64,000 nt of DNA from Akkermansiaceae bacterium UBA2367. Lineage in GTDB: Bacteria > Verrucomicrobiota > Verrucomicrobiia > Verrucomicrobiales > DEV007. The position numbers were made by a program, and so were the translations under genes. Shown one piece after another: positions 52,044-60,241 of this stretch. The stretch spans positions 46,846 to 110,845 of the forward strand of contig DDTJ01000042.1 in the NCBI GenBank assembly GCA_002344525.1, written 5' to 3'. Under the pieces are notes generated by a model. It ran no database searches. It was not told the origin of the DNA and saw only the letters and a program-made list of their open reading frames with translations. Positions within the stretch are counted from its first letter, which is position 1; each line of letters begins with the position of its first letter.

Positions 52044-53426
52044 ATGAGCCACTACCTCTCCCAATCTTGGCTGATCGACCGCCGACACGCCCTCAAAGCA
52101 ATGGGTTCGTTCATCTCCCTGCCTCTGCTAGAGTGCATGGTGCCGAACCGAGCGGCGGCCGCGGCGGCGGTCACCGCCACCCCGAAACGCAGCGCCTTCA
52201 TCTACCTGGCGAACGGGGTGCACTCGCTGAACTACCAGATCACCGCGTCGGGGAAAGACTACCAGTTCTCGCGTTCCCTGAAGCCTCTGGAGAAGCATCG
52301 CGCTTCCATCACGCCCATCAGCGGTCTGCATCATCCGGGCGGCCTCAGCCATCATCACAACTGCATCAACATCTGGCTCACCGGAGGGAAGCTCGGCCCC
52401 TCCGACCGCAACACCATCTCCGTGGACCAGAAAATGGCCGAGGTCACCGCGCAGCACACCCGCTACCCCTCGCTGGAGGTCGCGATCACCCAGGAGTCCC
52501 TCGCCTGGACGGCGGACGGCGTCCGGTTGCCCGCGATGCGGCGGTGCAGCGAGATTTTCGCGTCCCTCTTCGCGGAGCCGAAAGGCGGTGTTGCCTCCCA
52601 GCGGCGGGCCTTGCGCCGCAAGGGCAGCGTCCTCGATGACAATCTCGCCGAGGTGCGCCGACTGGAGAGACAAATGGGCTCTGGAGACAAAAGCCGCATG
52701 GACCAGTACCTCACCTCCGTCCGCGAGGCCGAGATCCGAACCCGCCGGGCCGACGCCTGGCTCGATACGCCGCTGCCCGTCATCTCCGAGGCCGACCGCG
52801 CCCGCACCAACCGCGACATCCCCGACACCAAGGCGGGCGATTACTTCCGCACCGTCTACGACCTCATGGTGCTCGCGTTTCAGACCGACGTCACCCGTGT
52901 CGCCACCTTCAGCCTCGGCGGCGAGGGCCAAGCCATCGCCATCCCGGAGATCGGCATCACCGAGTCGCGGCATCAGCTCAGCCACCACGGTGGGGACGCG
53001 GACTACATGGAGAAGCTCACGAACTACGACACCTTCGCCATCGAGCATTACAGCTACTTCCTCACCCGGCTGGAGGAGACGAAGGATCTGGAGGGCAAGT
53101 CCCTGCTGGGTTCCACCATGTCCCTTTTCGGCAGCGGCATGTGCTACGGCCACAGCCACGGCAACGCCAACCTGCCCCTCGTGCTCGCGGGCGGCTCGGA
53201 CCTCGGCTTGAAGCACGGCCAGCACCTCGATTTCAACGTGAAGGCCTCCGGCTTCCAAGGCTACACCTTCGGCGCGGATGGCGCGCTCACCACCGCCCAT
53301 TACCAGGTCTGCAGCCGCCCCGTGAACACCGAGGCCCACATGAGCAACCTGCTCCTCCTCATGGCCCAGCGCATGGGGGTGGAGGCGGACCAGTTCGGCG
53401 ACAGCAACAAAGTCATCGCACTATGA
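52044..53426 (+). CDS. DUF1552 protein, Tat-exported
   Basis: A 460-residue member of DUF1552, regularly found beside DUF1592-type genes in Planctomycetes and Verrucomicrobia. The N-terminus has a twin-arginine signal (DRRHALKAMGSFISLPLLE). Recognisable blocks are FIYLANGVHSLNYQITASG, the GLHHPGGLSHHHNCINIWL cluster (about 95-113, rich in His), MLAFQTDVTRVATFSLGGEG-like LAFQTDVTRVATFSLGGEG and SHHGGDADYMEKL, with many conserved His that may bind metal. The downstream gene overlaps by ATGA. No reaction is established. Confidence 0.87.
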   Translation: MSHYLSQSWLIDRRHALKAMGSFISLPLLECMVPNRAAAAAAVTATPKRSAFIYLANGVHSLNYQITASGKDYQFSRSLKPLEKHRASITPISGLHHPGGLSHHHNCINIWLTGGKLGPSDRNTISVDQKMAEVTAQHTRYPSLEVAITQESLAWTADGVRLPAMRRCSEIFASLFAEPKGGVASQRRALRRKGSVLDDNLAEVRRLERQMGSGDKSRMDQYLTSVREAEIRTRRADAWLDTPLPVISEADRARTNRDIPDTKAGDYFRTVYDLMVLAFQTDVTRVATFSLGGEGQAIAIPEIGITESRHQLSHHGGDADYMEKLTNYDTFAIEHYSYFLTRLEETKDLEGKSLLGSTMSLFGSGMCYGHSHGNANLPLVLAGGSDLGLKHGQHLDFNVKASGFQGYTFGADGALTTAHYQVCSRPVNTEAHMSNLLLLMAQRMGVEADQFGDSNKVIAL

Positions 53427-54763
53427 AAGGGTTCTTGGTTCTTCGTTCTTGGTTCTTGGTTGGTTCCTGTTCGATGGGGCTGCTTGGTTCGTTGCTGGTT
53501 TGTTCGTTCGTCGCCGATGAGGCCGTCGCGAACGAAGAACCAGGAACAAAGAACCAAGAACAAAAAAACGAAGTCTTCCGCCCCGAAGTTGGGAAATTCC
53601 CCCCGCTCGAAAAGGCCCACTCCTACCGGGGCGAACTGGTCTTCGTTGACCATGCCAACCGCCGCGGCAGCCTCCGCATCCAGGGGGCGGGCACCTATTT
53701 CCGGAACGCCCCGCACCCCTTCGCCCTGCTGCCCTACGCCGTCGTGCGGTATCACGGCGCTCCGGCGGATCTTCGGGACATCCCGCTGGGCACCGTGCTG
53801 CATGTCCGGGCCTTTCTCCCGCCCGATCCAAAAACCTCCGCCGTGCCCGTGCTGCCGGTCGATAACAAGAACAAGACCGCAGGCTACAGCGGCATCGGGG
53901 TGGCTCCCGCCGAAAACCATGTGCTTCTTCTGGAGGACGAGCCCAGCCATTGCCGGCGCGAGGGGCTGGTCTGGAAGCTCAAGGAAGTGGACCTGAAAAA
54001 CAACGAGGGCATGATCGCCGCCACCCGCGAATCGAAGGCGGACGCAGACGGAACGGAGAAAGCCCCCGAAGAAACGCTGACTTTCGACAGCGCCACCCGC
54101 GTGTGGCGCGGTCGTGAACGCCTCACGATCGCCGACTTGGTCGCCGAGGGCCTCTGGCCCGCCAGCGGCAAGAAAGCGCTCGACGGCCAAGCCGTCCAAC
54201 TCGGCATCACTTGGAAGCCCACGCCGGACGGCATCTTCACCCGGTTCCACATATCGGACATCTGGCTGGACGACACGTCCTTGGATCGTGCCGCGCAGCT
54301 CCAGACCGAGACGCACAAGGCCTTCATCCGCAGCCGCTGGATGCCCGCTTGGATCGATGCCGTCGAGTATGGCCAGTTTGGCCGGGCCACCGTCACCGCC
54401 ACCTTGTTCGGCGGCATGGACCCCACCCTCTACGCCGACTTCCAAAAAGGCGGCCAGCTTCTCGTGAATGGCGCGGAGAATACCCTGAAGCATGCCGGCG
54501 GCGCCTACGGACCCGCGCACATGGCCTCCAAAGGCCCCATCCTTGATGTCCTCGCCGCATCGGGAGAGCCACCCCTCGGCAGCAGCGGCATCCAGGTCCG
54601 GTTCGAGACCGACCTCATCATCGAGGGCATCCGCCCGACGCGAGTCGTCCGCGTCCGTCCGTCCGGCTGGCCCCAGGTCCAGGTGCCCCGGGAGGAATAC
54701 ATCGGCGACGGCTCCAAAGCCGAATCACGCTTCCCGACTCCGGCCATCTTTCCGGACTACTGA
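53423..54763 (+). CDS. exported hypothetical protein whose signal region contains repeat DNA
   Basis: A 446-residue protein I do not recognise. The start ATG overlaps the DUF1552 stop (ATGA). Codons 2-50 are built from an inverted pair of 7-bp-period repeats: heptamers GTTCTTG give FLVLRSWFLV, and the mirrored arm gives NEEPGTKNQEQKNEV. Between them lies a good signal peptide ending near residue 37 (AVA|NEEP). The mature protein (about 40-446) has no repeats; it is probably periplasmic and acts with the preceding two genes. C-terminal motifs include VRVRPSGWPQVQVPREEY. The repeat may have been recruited as the signal peptide. Confidence 0.65.
   Translation: MKGFLVLRSWFLVGSCSMGLLGSLLVCSFVADEAVANEEPGTKNQEQKNEVFRPEVGKFPPLEKAHSYRGELVFVDHANRRGSLRIQGAGTYFRNAPHPFALLPYAVVRYHGAPADLRDIPLGTVLHVRAFLPPDPKTSAVPVLPVDNKNKTAGYSGIGVAPAENHVLLLEDEPSHCRREGLVWKLKEVDLKNNEGMIAATRESKADADGTEKAPEETLTFDSATRVWRGRERLTIADLVAEGLWPASGKKALDGQAVQLGITWKPTPDGIFTRFHISDIWLDDTSLDRAAQLQTETHKAFIRSRWMPAWIDAVEYGQFGRATVTATLFGGMDPTLYADFQKGGQLLVNGAENTLKHAGGAYGPAHMASKGPILDVLAASGEPPLGSSGIQVRFETDLIIEGIRPTRVVRVRPSGWPQVQVPREEYIGDGSKAESRFPTPAIFPDY
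53430..53566. repeat. inverted pair of 7-bp-period repeats inside a coding region
   Basis: Left arm (53430-53468) of GTTCTTG heptamers and right arm (53530-53566) of GAACCAAG-type heptamers are complementary. The repeat lies in the first 50 codons of the gene at 53423. Confidence 0.75.
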
Positions 54764-54797
54764 TTTTGTCGGGAGGGCGTGAGGACTTCCTCCCCCC

Positions 54798-54826
54798 TTG
54801 CGCCGTCCCCGGTGGGGGGCTAGGCT
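54798..54826 (+). promoter_or_regulatory. promoter of the Fic gene
   Basis: TTGCGC (54798-54803) and TAGGCT (54821-54826) are 17 bp apart; the ATG at 54852 follows after about 25 nt. The TAGGCT box matches the -10 box of the phosphoesterase gene at 56021-56026. Confidence 0.45.
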
Positions 54827-54851
54827 GGCGCAGCGGACCGCCGCCGCCGCC

Positions 54852-55676
54852 ATGTTCCTCTCCTTCCTCAACGAATTCGACCGGGATCTGCGGGACGCCT
54901 TTCTCGAAAAGCTGCGTCTGCATTGGACGCACCATTCCACCGCCTTGGAAGGGAACACCCTGACCCTAGGAGAGACCCACGCGGTCCTTTCGCAGGGGTT
55001 GACCATCGCCGGAAAGCCGCTCGCCCACCATCTTGAGGTCGTCGGGCACAGCCGGGCCATCGATCTCGTCTACCGCCTTTGCCAAACGGACACCGACATC
55101 GCCGAGGCGGACCTTTTCGCCCTGCATCGAGCCGTCCAGACCGAAGTGGTCGTGGATATCTACCAGCCCGTCGGCGCTTGGAAGGTGGAGCCGAACTCCG
55201 CCGCCGTCGTGCTGGACGGCCGGACCGGCACCAACGACACCTACGCCCTGCCCCGCGAGGTGCCGGCGCTGATGGAGACGTGGCGGTCCCGTCTCCGGGA
55301 TTTGCTCGACGCGGCGCGCCGGGGTGGTCTCGATCCGGTCGCGGGCTTCGCTTGGCTCCATGCGGGCTTCGTCCGCGTCCACCCCTTTGCCGACGGGAAC
55401 GGGCGGATGGCGCGGCTCGTCGCCAATTTGCCGGTCCTCCGGGCGGGGCTGCCGCCTTTGCTGGTGCCGATGGGGCGGCGTGTGGAGTATGTCGAGGCGC
55501 TCGCCCGATGGCAGCTCGGAATCGGCAGGCCGCGTCCCGGCGACGATCTCGTGCCGGAGAACGCGGACTACCGGCGCTTCCTCGATCTCTGCCGAGAGTT
55601 CGCCCGCGAAGCCGAGGAATTGATCGACGAGACCCGCCAGCGCCAAGCCGCCCGCGACCGGGAGTCAAGAGGGTAG
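54852..55676 (+). CDS. Fic domain protein (AMP transferase), class II
   Basis: A 274-residue protein that likely transfers AMP from ATP to a protein side chain. The Fic motif HPFADGNGRMAR (about 177-188) is complete, with catalytic His and Asp/Glu-type acid and the phosphate-binding Asn-Gly-Arg. The inhibitory helix motif (S/T)xxxE(G/N) appears as STALEGN (about 29-35), the position that defines class II Fic proteins held in check by their own N-terminus. The ATG at 54852 follows a promoter; an earlier start is not needed. No antitoxin or target gene is adjacent. Confidence 0.9.
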   Translation: MFLSFLNEFDRDLRDAFLEKLRLHWTHHSTALEGNTLTLGETHAVLSQGLTIAGKPLAHHLEVVGHSRAIDLVYRLCQTDTDIAEADLFALHRAVQTEVVVDIYQPVGAWKVEPNSAAVVLDGRTGTNDTYALPREVPALMETWRSRLRDLLDAARRGGLDPVAGFAWLHAGFVRVHPFADGNGRMARLVANLPVLRAGLPPLLVPMGRRVEYVEALARWQLGIGRPRPGDDLVPENADYRRFLDLCREFAREAEELIDETRQRQAARDRESRG

Positions 55677-55713
55677 CGTGGCCGGGTCAAGAGGGTTCCT
55701 CGACGGGGGAGGG

Positions 55714-55783
55714 GACTTGGCATCCCGGTTTCCAGAGGTTCTCAAGCCGCATTCTCCCGCCATGACCGCAGGAGGAGCACATG
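55714..55783. repeat. ~70-bp dispersed repeat, copy 2
   Basis: Second copy of the repeat at 49248-49320, with the same words and order. It lies in the 357-bp region between the Fic and phosphoesterase genes; beyond it, only the possible small ORF below and a promoter are seen. Confidence 0.65.
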
Positions 55784-55882
55784 GGTGCGGATCAGCGTCC
55801 GGGCTTGGGTCCGGCGCAGGGAGTCCGCGTGGTGGCGCAGGGGCCACTGCTGGCGGATGATCTGTCTGGCGAGTTCGGCCAT
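55742..55882 (-). CDS. possible small ORF overlapping the dispersed repeat
   Basis: A 46-residue open frame, MAELARQIIRQQWPLRHHAD and following, rich in Arg and Leu. Its last third is encoded by the 70-bp dispersed repeat (LLLRSWREN), and the first copy of the repeat at 49248 can encode a similar end (LLLRSWRED). It may be a remnant of a larger gene. No promoter or Shine-Dalgarno is clear. Confidence 0.25.
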   Translation of the reverse strand: MAELARQIIRQQWPLRHHADSLRRTQARTLIRTHVLLLRSWRENAA

Positions 55883-55996
55883 GGGACGGGATTTGGGAGG
55901 GCGAGTCGGGTCGCCTTCCTGAAAAATTGCCCCGAATCCGTCCAGTGTGACGGAGCCGTGCGGGGAAATGCCCCCGCAAGTGCGTGACGAGCGGCG

Positions 55997-56026
55997 TTGA
56001 CACGGAACGCGGCCCTCGGGTAGGCT
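55997..56026 (+). promoter_or_regulatory. promoter of the Tat phosphoesterase gene, leaderless
   Basis: TTGACA (55997-56002) and TAGGCT (56021-56026) are 18 bp apart, and the ATG at 56034 begins 7 nt after the -10 box; another ATG at 56028 is too close to the box. Confidence 0.5.
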
Positions 56027-56033
56027 CATGCGC

Positions 56034-57323
56034 ATGATGAGGCATTCCTTCGATCGACGTTCGTTTTTGCAGACCTCCTTGGCCGGTGTCGCGTCCCTGT
56101 CCTCTTTGCACGGTGTCGCGATCCTGCTGGGTGCCGAAGGCCAAGGCGTCGCCGATCCGGTTTCGGACGAGGATGCGCCGCAATTCCGCAAGGGAGATCC
56201 CGACACCCTCTTCCTCACTTGGCTGCGCGACCCGACCACGACCATCGCCGCGGTCTGGGTCGGGCAGGAGATGCCGGACGACGAGGTGGAGGTGCGCTGC
56301 TCGGTGCTGGACGGGGACTCCTGGAGCAAGGTCAAGCCGATACGGCGGCCCTATCCGGCCGGGGGCTTGTCCGTGTATCAAGCGGAAGTGACCGGGTTGG
56401 CCCCCGGATCGCAATACAAGCTGCGGATCGGCAAGGGGAAGGTCGACCACCTCTTCCAGACGATGCCCGCGAAGGCGACCAATTCCTTCCAGTTCGTGTC
56501 CGGCGGCGACAGCGGCGCCCGCGGAGGCTCCCGGGGCAGCAACGTCCTCGCCGCCAAGCAGGACCCGATGTTCGTGCTGATGGGGGGCGACATCGCCTAC
56601 GACAACGGCGTGCGAACGGCGGACAGCCTGCGCTTTCTGAAGCATTACCGGGAGGATCTGGTGGACTCGTCGAAGCGGCTCATTCCCATCGTCCCGGTGA
56701 TCGGCAACCACGAGGTCGTCCGCGTCGGCGACCGCGACACCGCACCCTTCTTCCATGCCCTCTACGGCGGCCTGTATGCCGAAAGGCCCTACAACACCCT
56801 GGATTTCGGCGACTACCTGAGCTTGGTGCTGCTCGATACGGGGCACATGGCCCCGATCTCCGGGGAGCAGACCTCGTGGCTGGACGGGCAGCTCGCCGCC
56901 CGCCGGGACATGCCCCATCTCATCGCCGCCCAGCATGTGCCGTCCTATCCTTCCTACCGTCCCTACGACAAGACGGGCGAAGACAGCCGCAAGCATTGGG
57001 TGCCGCTGTTCGAGAAGCATAACGTCGATCTCGTGCTGGAGCATCACGACCACACCTTCAAGCGCACCCATCCGCTGAAGGACGGGTTGCGGGACAAGCG
57101 GGGCATCATCTACCTCGGGGACGGTTCGTGGGGCAAGCTGCGGGCGCTGAAAGATCCCGAGAAGCGGCCCTATCTCGCCGCCGCCGCGTCGAACTACCAC
57201 GTCACCCTGCATCGGCTGGAGGGAGGGCAGCGCTTCCACATGGCGCTGACCGAGGCGGGCCGCGTCGTGGACATCTGCACCACGCAGAAACGCCCGCTCC
57301 AGGCTATGGGCAAGGGGGCGTAG
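56034..57323 (+). CDS. Tat-exported metallophosphoesterase (purple acid phosphatase-like)
   Basis: A 429-residue phosphoesterase. A twin-arginine signal (FDRRSFLQTSLAGVASLSSL) opens the protein. An N-terminal fibronectin-like domain follows (about 45-145), as in purple acid phosphatases. The metallophosphoesterase motifs are in order: VSGGDSGARGG (about 160), MGGDIAYD (about 182), IGNHE (about 225), AAQHVPSYPSY and EHHDHTFKRTHP (about 340). It likely releases phosphate from organic phosphates outside the cytoplasm. The start was chosen by the promoter position. Confidence 0.88.
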   Translation: MMRHSFDRRSFLQTSLAGVASLSSLHGVAILLGAEGQGVADPVSDEDAPQFRKGDPDTLFLTWLRDPTTTIAAVWVGQEMPDDEVEVRCSVLDGDSWSKVKPIRRPYPAGGLSVYQAEVTGLAPGSQYKLRIGKGKVDHLFQTMPAKATNSFQFVSGGDSGARGGSRGSNVLAAKQDPMFVLMGGDIAYDNGVRTADSLRFLKHYREDLVDSSKRLIPIVPVIGNHEVVRVGDRDTAPFFHALYGGLYAERPYNTLDFGDYLSLVLLDTGHMAPISGEQTSWLDGQLAARRDMPHLIAAQHVPSYPSYRPYDKTGEDSRKHWVPLFEKHNVDLVLEHHDHTFKRTHPLKDGLRDKRGIIYLGDGSWGKLRALKDPEKRPYLAAAASNYHVTLHRLEGGQRFHMALTEAGRVVDICTTQKRPLQAMGKGA

Positions 57324-57349
57324 GAGGTTTCGCTTCGGAGATCGCGGAG

Positions 57350-58789
57350 CTACTCGCCCACTTCGACCTCCTCCACCATCTCCAGCAGATTCCTCAACAA
57401 CCTCTCGGACGTGTCCCGCTCGACGTGGTTCGTCCCCAGCCAAGTTTCGTATCCGCCTAGTTCGTGCTGCGGCGGGGTGGGGAGGTAGCCTAGATAGCCG
57501 TTGGTCAGGGAGACGAGGAAGGCGGGCTGCTGCGGGGAGAGGCGCTTGAAGGCGAGGCCGGTTTCGCAGAAGACCTCGAAGGGCATGGTCCCGATGCAGA
57601 CGTTCCCGATGCGGAAGACCTGCAAGGGCGCGGGGGCGGTCTCGGGATAGGACGCCGCGAGGCGGGTGCGGCGGGCATAGTCGTGCGAACTGTCGGGCTT
57701 GACCGTTTTCGCCTCCTCCAGCTTGCGGTCGGCCCAGGCGAGCAGCAGCGGATCGGGACGGCGCATCTTCACGACCGCTTCGCGGTAGCGCACCGCGAGG
57801 GCGGCCTCGGGCTCGTGCTTCAGGTCGCGCTGGGCCTGGAAGGCCCTCTCGGCGAGATCGGCGGCGATCTGGCGGATTCTCTCGTAGGGCGGATTCTTCG
57901 GACGCGGTTTTTGGAAGTCGATGCTGACGACATCCCCGCTCGTGCCGTTGGCGAGCATGGGGACGAAGGGCGGGTATTGGTCCGCGACGGCCATCTTGCG
58001 GCCCAACTGCTCGCAGAACTCGCCGAAGTAGTCCGCCGACACGTCCTCGGGCGGGACGCCGCCGACGTAGTGCAGGGAATAGGACGCGAACAGCGCGAGC
58101 GGCGTTCCGCCGCTGTCGCGGATGGAAAGGAAGGAGAGCACGGGGTCGGTCGGTCCGGCGGGCTTCACGTAGTTCGGGCTTGCCCCGGGCGGGTTCATCT
58201 GCACTTGGTCGTCGGGACTGCCGAAGGGATTGGCGGGAACGGCGCCGGGCTTCATGAAGATGCGGCGGTTGAAGACGTGCTCGGGGGCCTCGACCGTGCC
58301 GAAGGCCAGTTCCGCGGGACGGAGTTGGTTTTTCGCCCGCAGCACCCCGTCCGCGATGCGGTCGGCGACGAAGGACTGGTAGGGGTTCAGACCCTCCTCT
58401 TCGGTCGAGAAACGCTTTCCTCCCGAGGTGCCGCCGATGGTGGAATGGGCGTGGGTCGCGCAGATGAGGACGTTCTCCGCCGGGATGCCGCAGCGCTCCT
58501 CGACGAGGCGCCGCGCCTTCGTGCCGAGTCCCAACTGGATGCCGAGCAGGTCGCAGACGACGAGGGCGAGGATGGTGTCGCCGTCGTCGAGGACGAGGCA
58601 TCGCGCGTGCAGTTCGTCGTGGACCTGGCTCGTCGGGACGGTGCTGCCGTAGCCCTCGACCGGTTTCCCCAGTTCGGGCGTGATGTTGCTGGTCGCCGCT
58701 CCCGCCCGGAGAGGTCCGGCGTGGAGCGGAGCTTGGCAAGCCAAGCCCGCGAGGAGACAGAGGACGAGGAGCTGGTCGGGCCGATGCAT
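57350..58789 (-). CDS. neutral/alkaline ceramidase-like secreted hydrolase
   Basis: A 479-residue member of the neutral ceramidase N-terminal family, frequent in Planctomycetes and Verrucomicrobia. Signal peptide at residues 1-25. Motifs: TSNITPELGKPVEGYGSTV (about 34), HDELHARCLVLDDGD, LICATHAHSTIGGT (about 108, metal and catalytic His) and LHYVGGVPPEDVSADY. In eukaryotes the family cleaves ceramide; bacterial members outside pathogens probably have other amide substrates, so activity is unproven. The ATG at 58789 follows non-coding upstream sequence. Confidence 0.8.
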   Translation of the reverse strand: MHRPDQLLVLCLLAGLACQAPLHAGPLRAGAATSNITPELGKPVEGYGSTVPTSQVHDELHARCLVLDDGDTILALVVCDLLGIQLGLGTKARRLVEERCGIPAENVLICATHAHSTIGGTSGGKRFSTEEEGLNPYQSFVADRIADGVLRAKNQLRPAELAFGTVEAPEHVFNRRIFMKPGAVPANPFGSPDDQVQMNPPGASPNYVKPAGPTDPVLSFLSIRDSGGTPLALFASYSLHYVGGVPPEDVSADYFGEFCEQLGRKMAVADQYPPFVPMLANGTSGDVVSIDFQKPRPKNPPYERIRQIAADLAERAFQAQRDLKHEPEAALAVRYREAVVKMRRPDPLLLAWADRKLEEAKTVKPDSSHDYARRTRLAASYPETAPAPLQVFRIGNVCIGTMPFEVFCETGLAFKRLSPQQPAFLVSLTNGYLGYLPTPPQHELGGYETWLGTNHVERDTSERLLRNLLEMVEEVEVGE

Positions 58790-58873
58790 GGATGGGGCAT
58801 CCTTCGTTCCGTCTGCCGGGCAAGGCAAGCTTGCCATCCGTCCCTCATCACGCATGGCTTCGGAGTCCAACGT

Positions 58874-58906
58874 CGAAATCCGAAGCTCGAAATCCGAAAT
58901 CCGAAG
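58874..58906. repeat. 7-bp-period repeat (GAAATCC family)
   Basis: GAAATCC heptamers with GAAGCTC variants lie between the ceramidase start region and the ECF sigma stop. Confidence 0.7.
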
Positions 58907-58910
58907 GTTG

Positions 58911-59501
58911 TCAGGCGGCCATCCGGTCGCCGAAGCCGTCGAGGTCGGACCAGCTCTCCGCGAGGGATTCGCCGAGGGCTTGTTTCGCCCGGTGGATCAG
59001 CACCCAGAGGTTCGACTTGGTGATGTTGAGCTCGCGGGTGATCTCCTCGGTGGAAAGCCCCTCGATCTCCCGGAGGCGGAAGGCGCGTCCCATTTTCGAC
59101 GGGAGGCGGCCCACGGCTTCCTCCAACTCGCTCATGAACTCGTGGCGCTCCGTCTCCGCGCCGGGGCGGTGGGCTTCCCGGCGGTCGGGCTGGAGGTCGA
59201 TCCACGAGACCGCCGCCGCGTCGCCCTCCTCGGGACGGTCGAGATCGGTCGCGAGGATGGCGGGACGCCGGGAATCGCGTCGGTAGTGGTCGATGATCTT
59301 GTTGCGGAGGATGCCGGTCAGCCAGGTGCGCTCCGAGCATTCGCCGCGGAAATGCTCCCGTCCGTGCCAGGCGGAGACGAAGGTGTCCTGCACCAGATCC
59401 TCCGCCGAACCGTAGTCCGAGACGCGTTGCAGGGCGAAGCGCAGGAGGGCGTCGCGGTGGGCGAGGTTCCATCCTTCGGGATCGAGACGAGGGGTGTTCA
59501 T
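58911..59501 (-). CDS. ECF-family RNA polymerase sigma factor
   Basis: A 196-residue sigma70-family factor. Region 2 covers about 12-85 (LRFALQRVSDYGSAEDLVQD, TFVSAWHGREHFRG, TWLTGILRNKIIDHYRR) and region 4 about 125-185 (LPSKMGRAFRLREIEGLSTE, ITRELNITKSNLWVLIHRAK). The ATG at 59501 sits just before region 2. No anti-sigma gene follows. The promoter region contains an operator half like that of the TetR gene upstream, suggesting that TetR controls it. Confidence 0.88.
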   Translation of the reverse strand: MNTPRLDPEGWNLAHRDALLRFALQRVSDYGSAEDLVQDTFVSAWHGREHFRGECSERTWLTGILRNKIIDHYRRDSRRPAILATDLDRPEEGDAAAVSWIDLQPDRREAHRPGAETERHEFMSELEEAVGRLPSKMGRAFRLREIEGLSTEEITRELNITKSNLWVLIHRAKQALGESLAESWSDLDGFGDRMAA

Positions 59502-59523
59502 GGGCAAAAGGTCGATATTTTGA

Positions 59524-59541
59524 ACAGAATGGTCTGTCTGT
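59524..59541. promoter_or_regulatory. second TetR operator candidate
   Basis: ACAGAATG-GT-CTGTCTGT: the right half-site is identical to that of the palindrome at 60145-60162, the left matches at 6 of 8 positions. It lies 22 bp upstream of the ECF sigma start codon. Confidence 0.55.
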
Positions 59542-59557
59542 CTCATGGGTCGAAAAA

Positions 59558-60127
59558 TCAAGGTTCCAGCCATTCGGCGGCGGCGGCGCGGGCGACCTGA
59601 ACGGGCCAGATTTCCTTGAGATTCTGGGCTTCGCTGGTTGCGCCGGAGTAGAGGACGAAGAGTCGGTCGCCGATCTCGTCGGCCCGCTGGCTGTCGGGGA
59701 TGGCTTGGGCGGCGAGCCGACGGAGGAAGACGCGGGTCGATTCCTTGTGGCGGCGGATTTCGGCGACGATGCCCGGACAGCTCTCGTCGGAGACCGCTCC
59801 GGTGTTCGAGTAGGGGCAGCCCCGGAAGCCGCTGGAGACGAGAAACTCCTCCAGACGGTCGAACCAGGCAGCGAGCTTCGCCGCCGGGGCCTCGGAGGCG
59901 GCGAGCAGGAGACTCCGCTCCTCCTCCGAGCGCTCATGGATCGCCCGCAGCCAAGCTTCGCAGAGGGATTCCTTGGAGGGGTAGTGTTGGTAGAAGCTCG
60001 CCTTCGCCGTCCCCGCCTTCTCGATGATCTCGTTGATCCCGACACCCGAGTAGCCCCGCTGGAAGAACAGCTCCCCGGCGGTCTCCAAAATGCGCTCTTT
60101 GGCGTTAGGCTTCCTCAGTTTCCTCAT
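59558..60127 (-). CDS. TetR/AcrR family transcriptional regulator
   Basis: A 189-residue repressor. The N-terminal helix-turn-helix is classical: ERILETAGELFFQRGYSGVG, INEIIEKAGTAKASFYQHYP and SKESLCEAWL (about 9-58). The C-terminal ligand domain (CPYSNTGAVSDESCPGI near 110) has two Cys and is of unknown specificity. A start at 60127 (MRKLRK) was chosen because an earlier ATG at 60142 would overlap the -10 box. The promoter contains its own operator. Confidence 0.85.
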   Translation of the reverse strand: MRKLRKPNAKERILETAGELFFQRGYSGVGINEIIEKAGTAKASFYQHYPSKESLCEAWLRAIHERSEEERSLLLAASEAPAAKLAAWFDRLEEFLVSSGFRGCPYSNTGAVSDESCPGIVAEIRRHKESTRVFLRRLAAQAIPDSQRADEIGDRLFVLYSGATSEAQNLKEIWPVQVARAAAAEWLEP

Positions 60128-60137
60128 CGTCGAAGAC

Positions 60138-60165
60138 ACCATAAACAGACAGACCTGTCTGTAAA
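60138..60165 (-). promoter_or_regulatory. tetR promoter with embedded operator
   Basis: TTTACA (60160-60165) and TATGGT (60138-60143) are 16 bp apart. The spacer contains ACAGACAG-AC-CTGTCTGT (60145-60162), a perfect 8-bp inverted repeat with 2-bp centre, typical of a TetR operator. The ATG at 60127 is 10 nt after the -10 box. Confidence 0.6.
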
Positions 60166-60241
60166 GTGGAAATTTCCGGGAAAACTGGCGGAAGGCCGCC
60201 GCCGCGCCGATATTCCCGCCGACGCATCTCCGCGACCCATC

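Noticed and set aside
55665..58823. 1052-codon minus-strand frame
   Set aside because: Overlaps the well-supported phosphoesterase gene and the ceramidase gene in the wrong frame.
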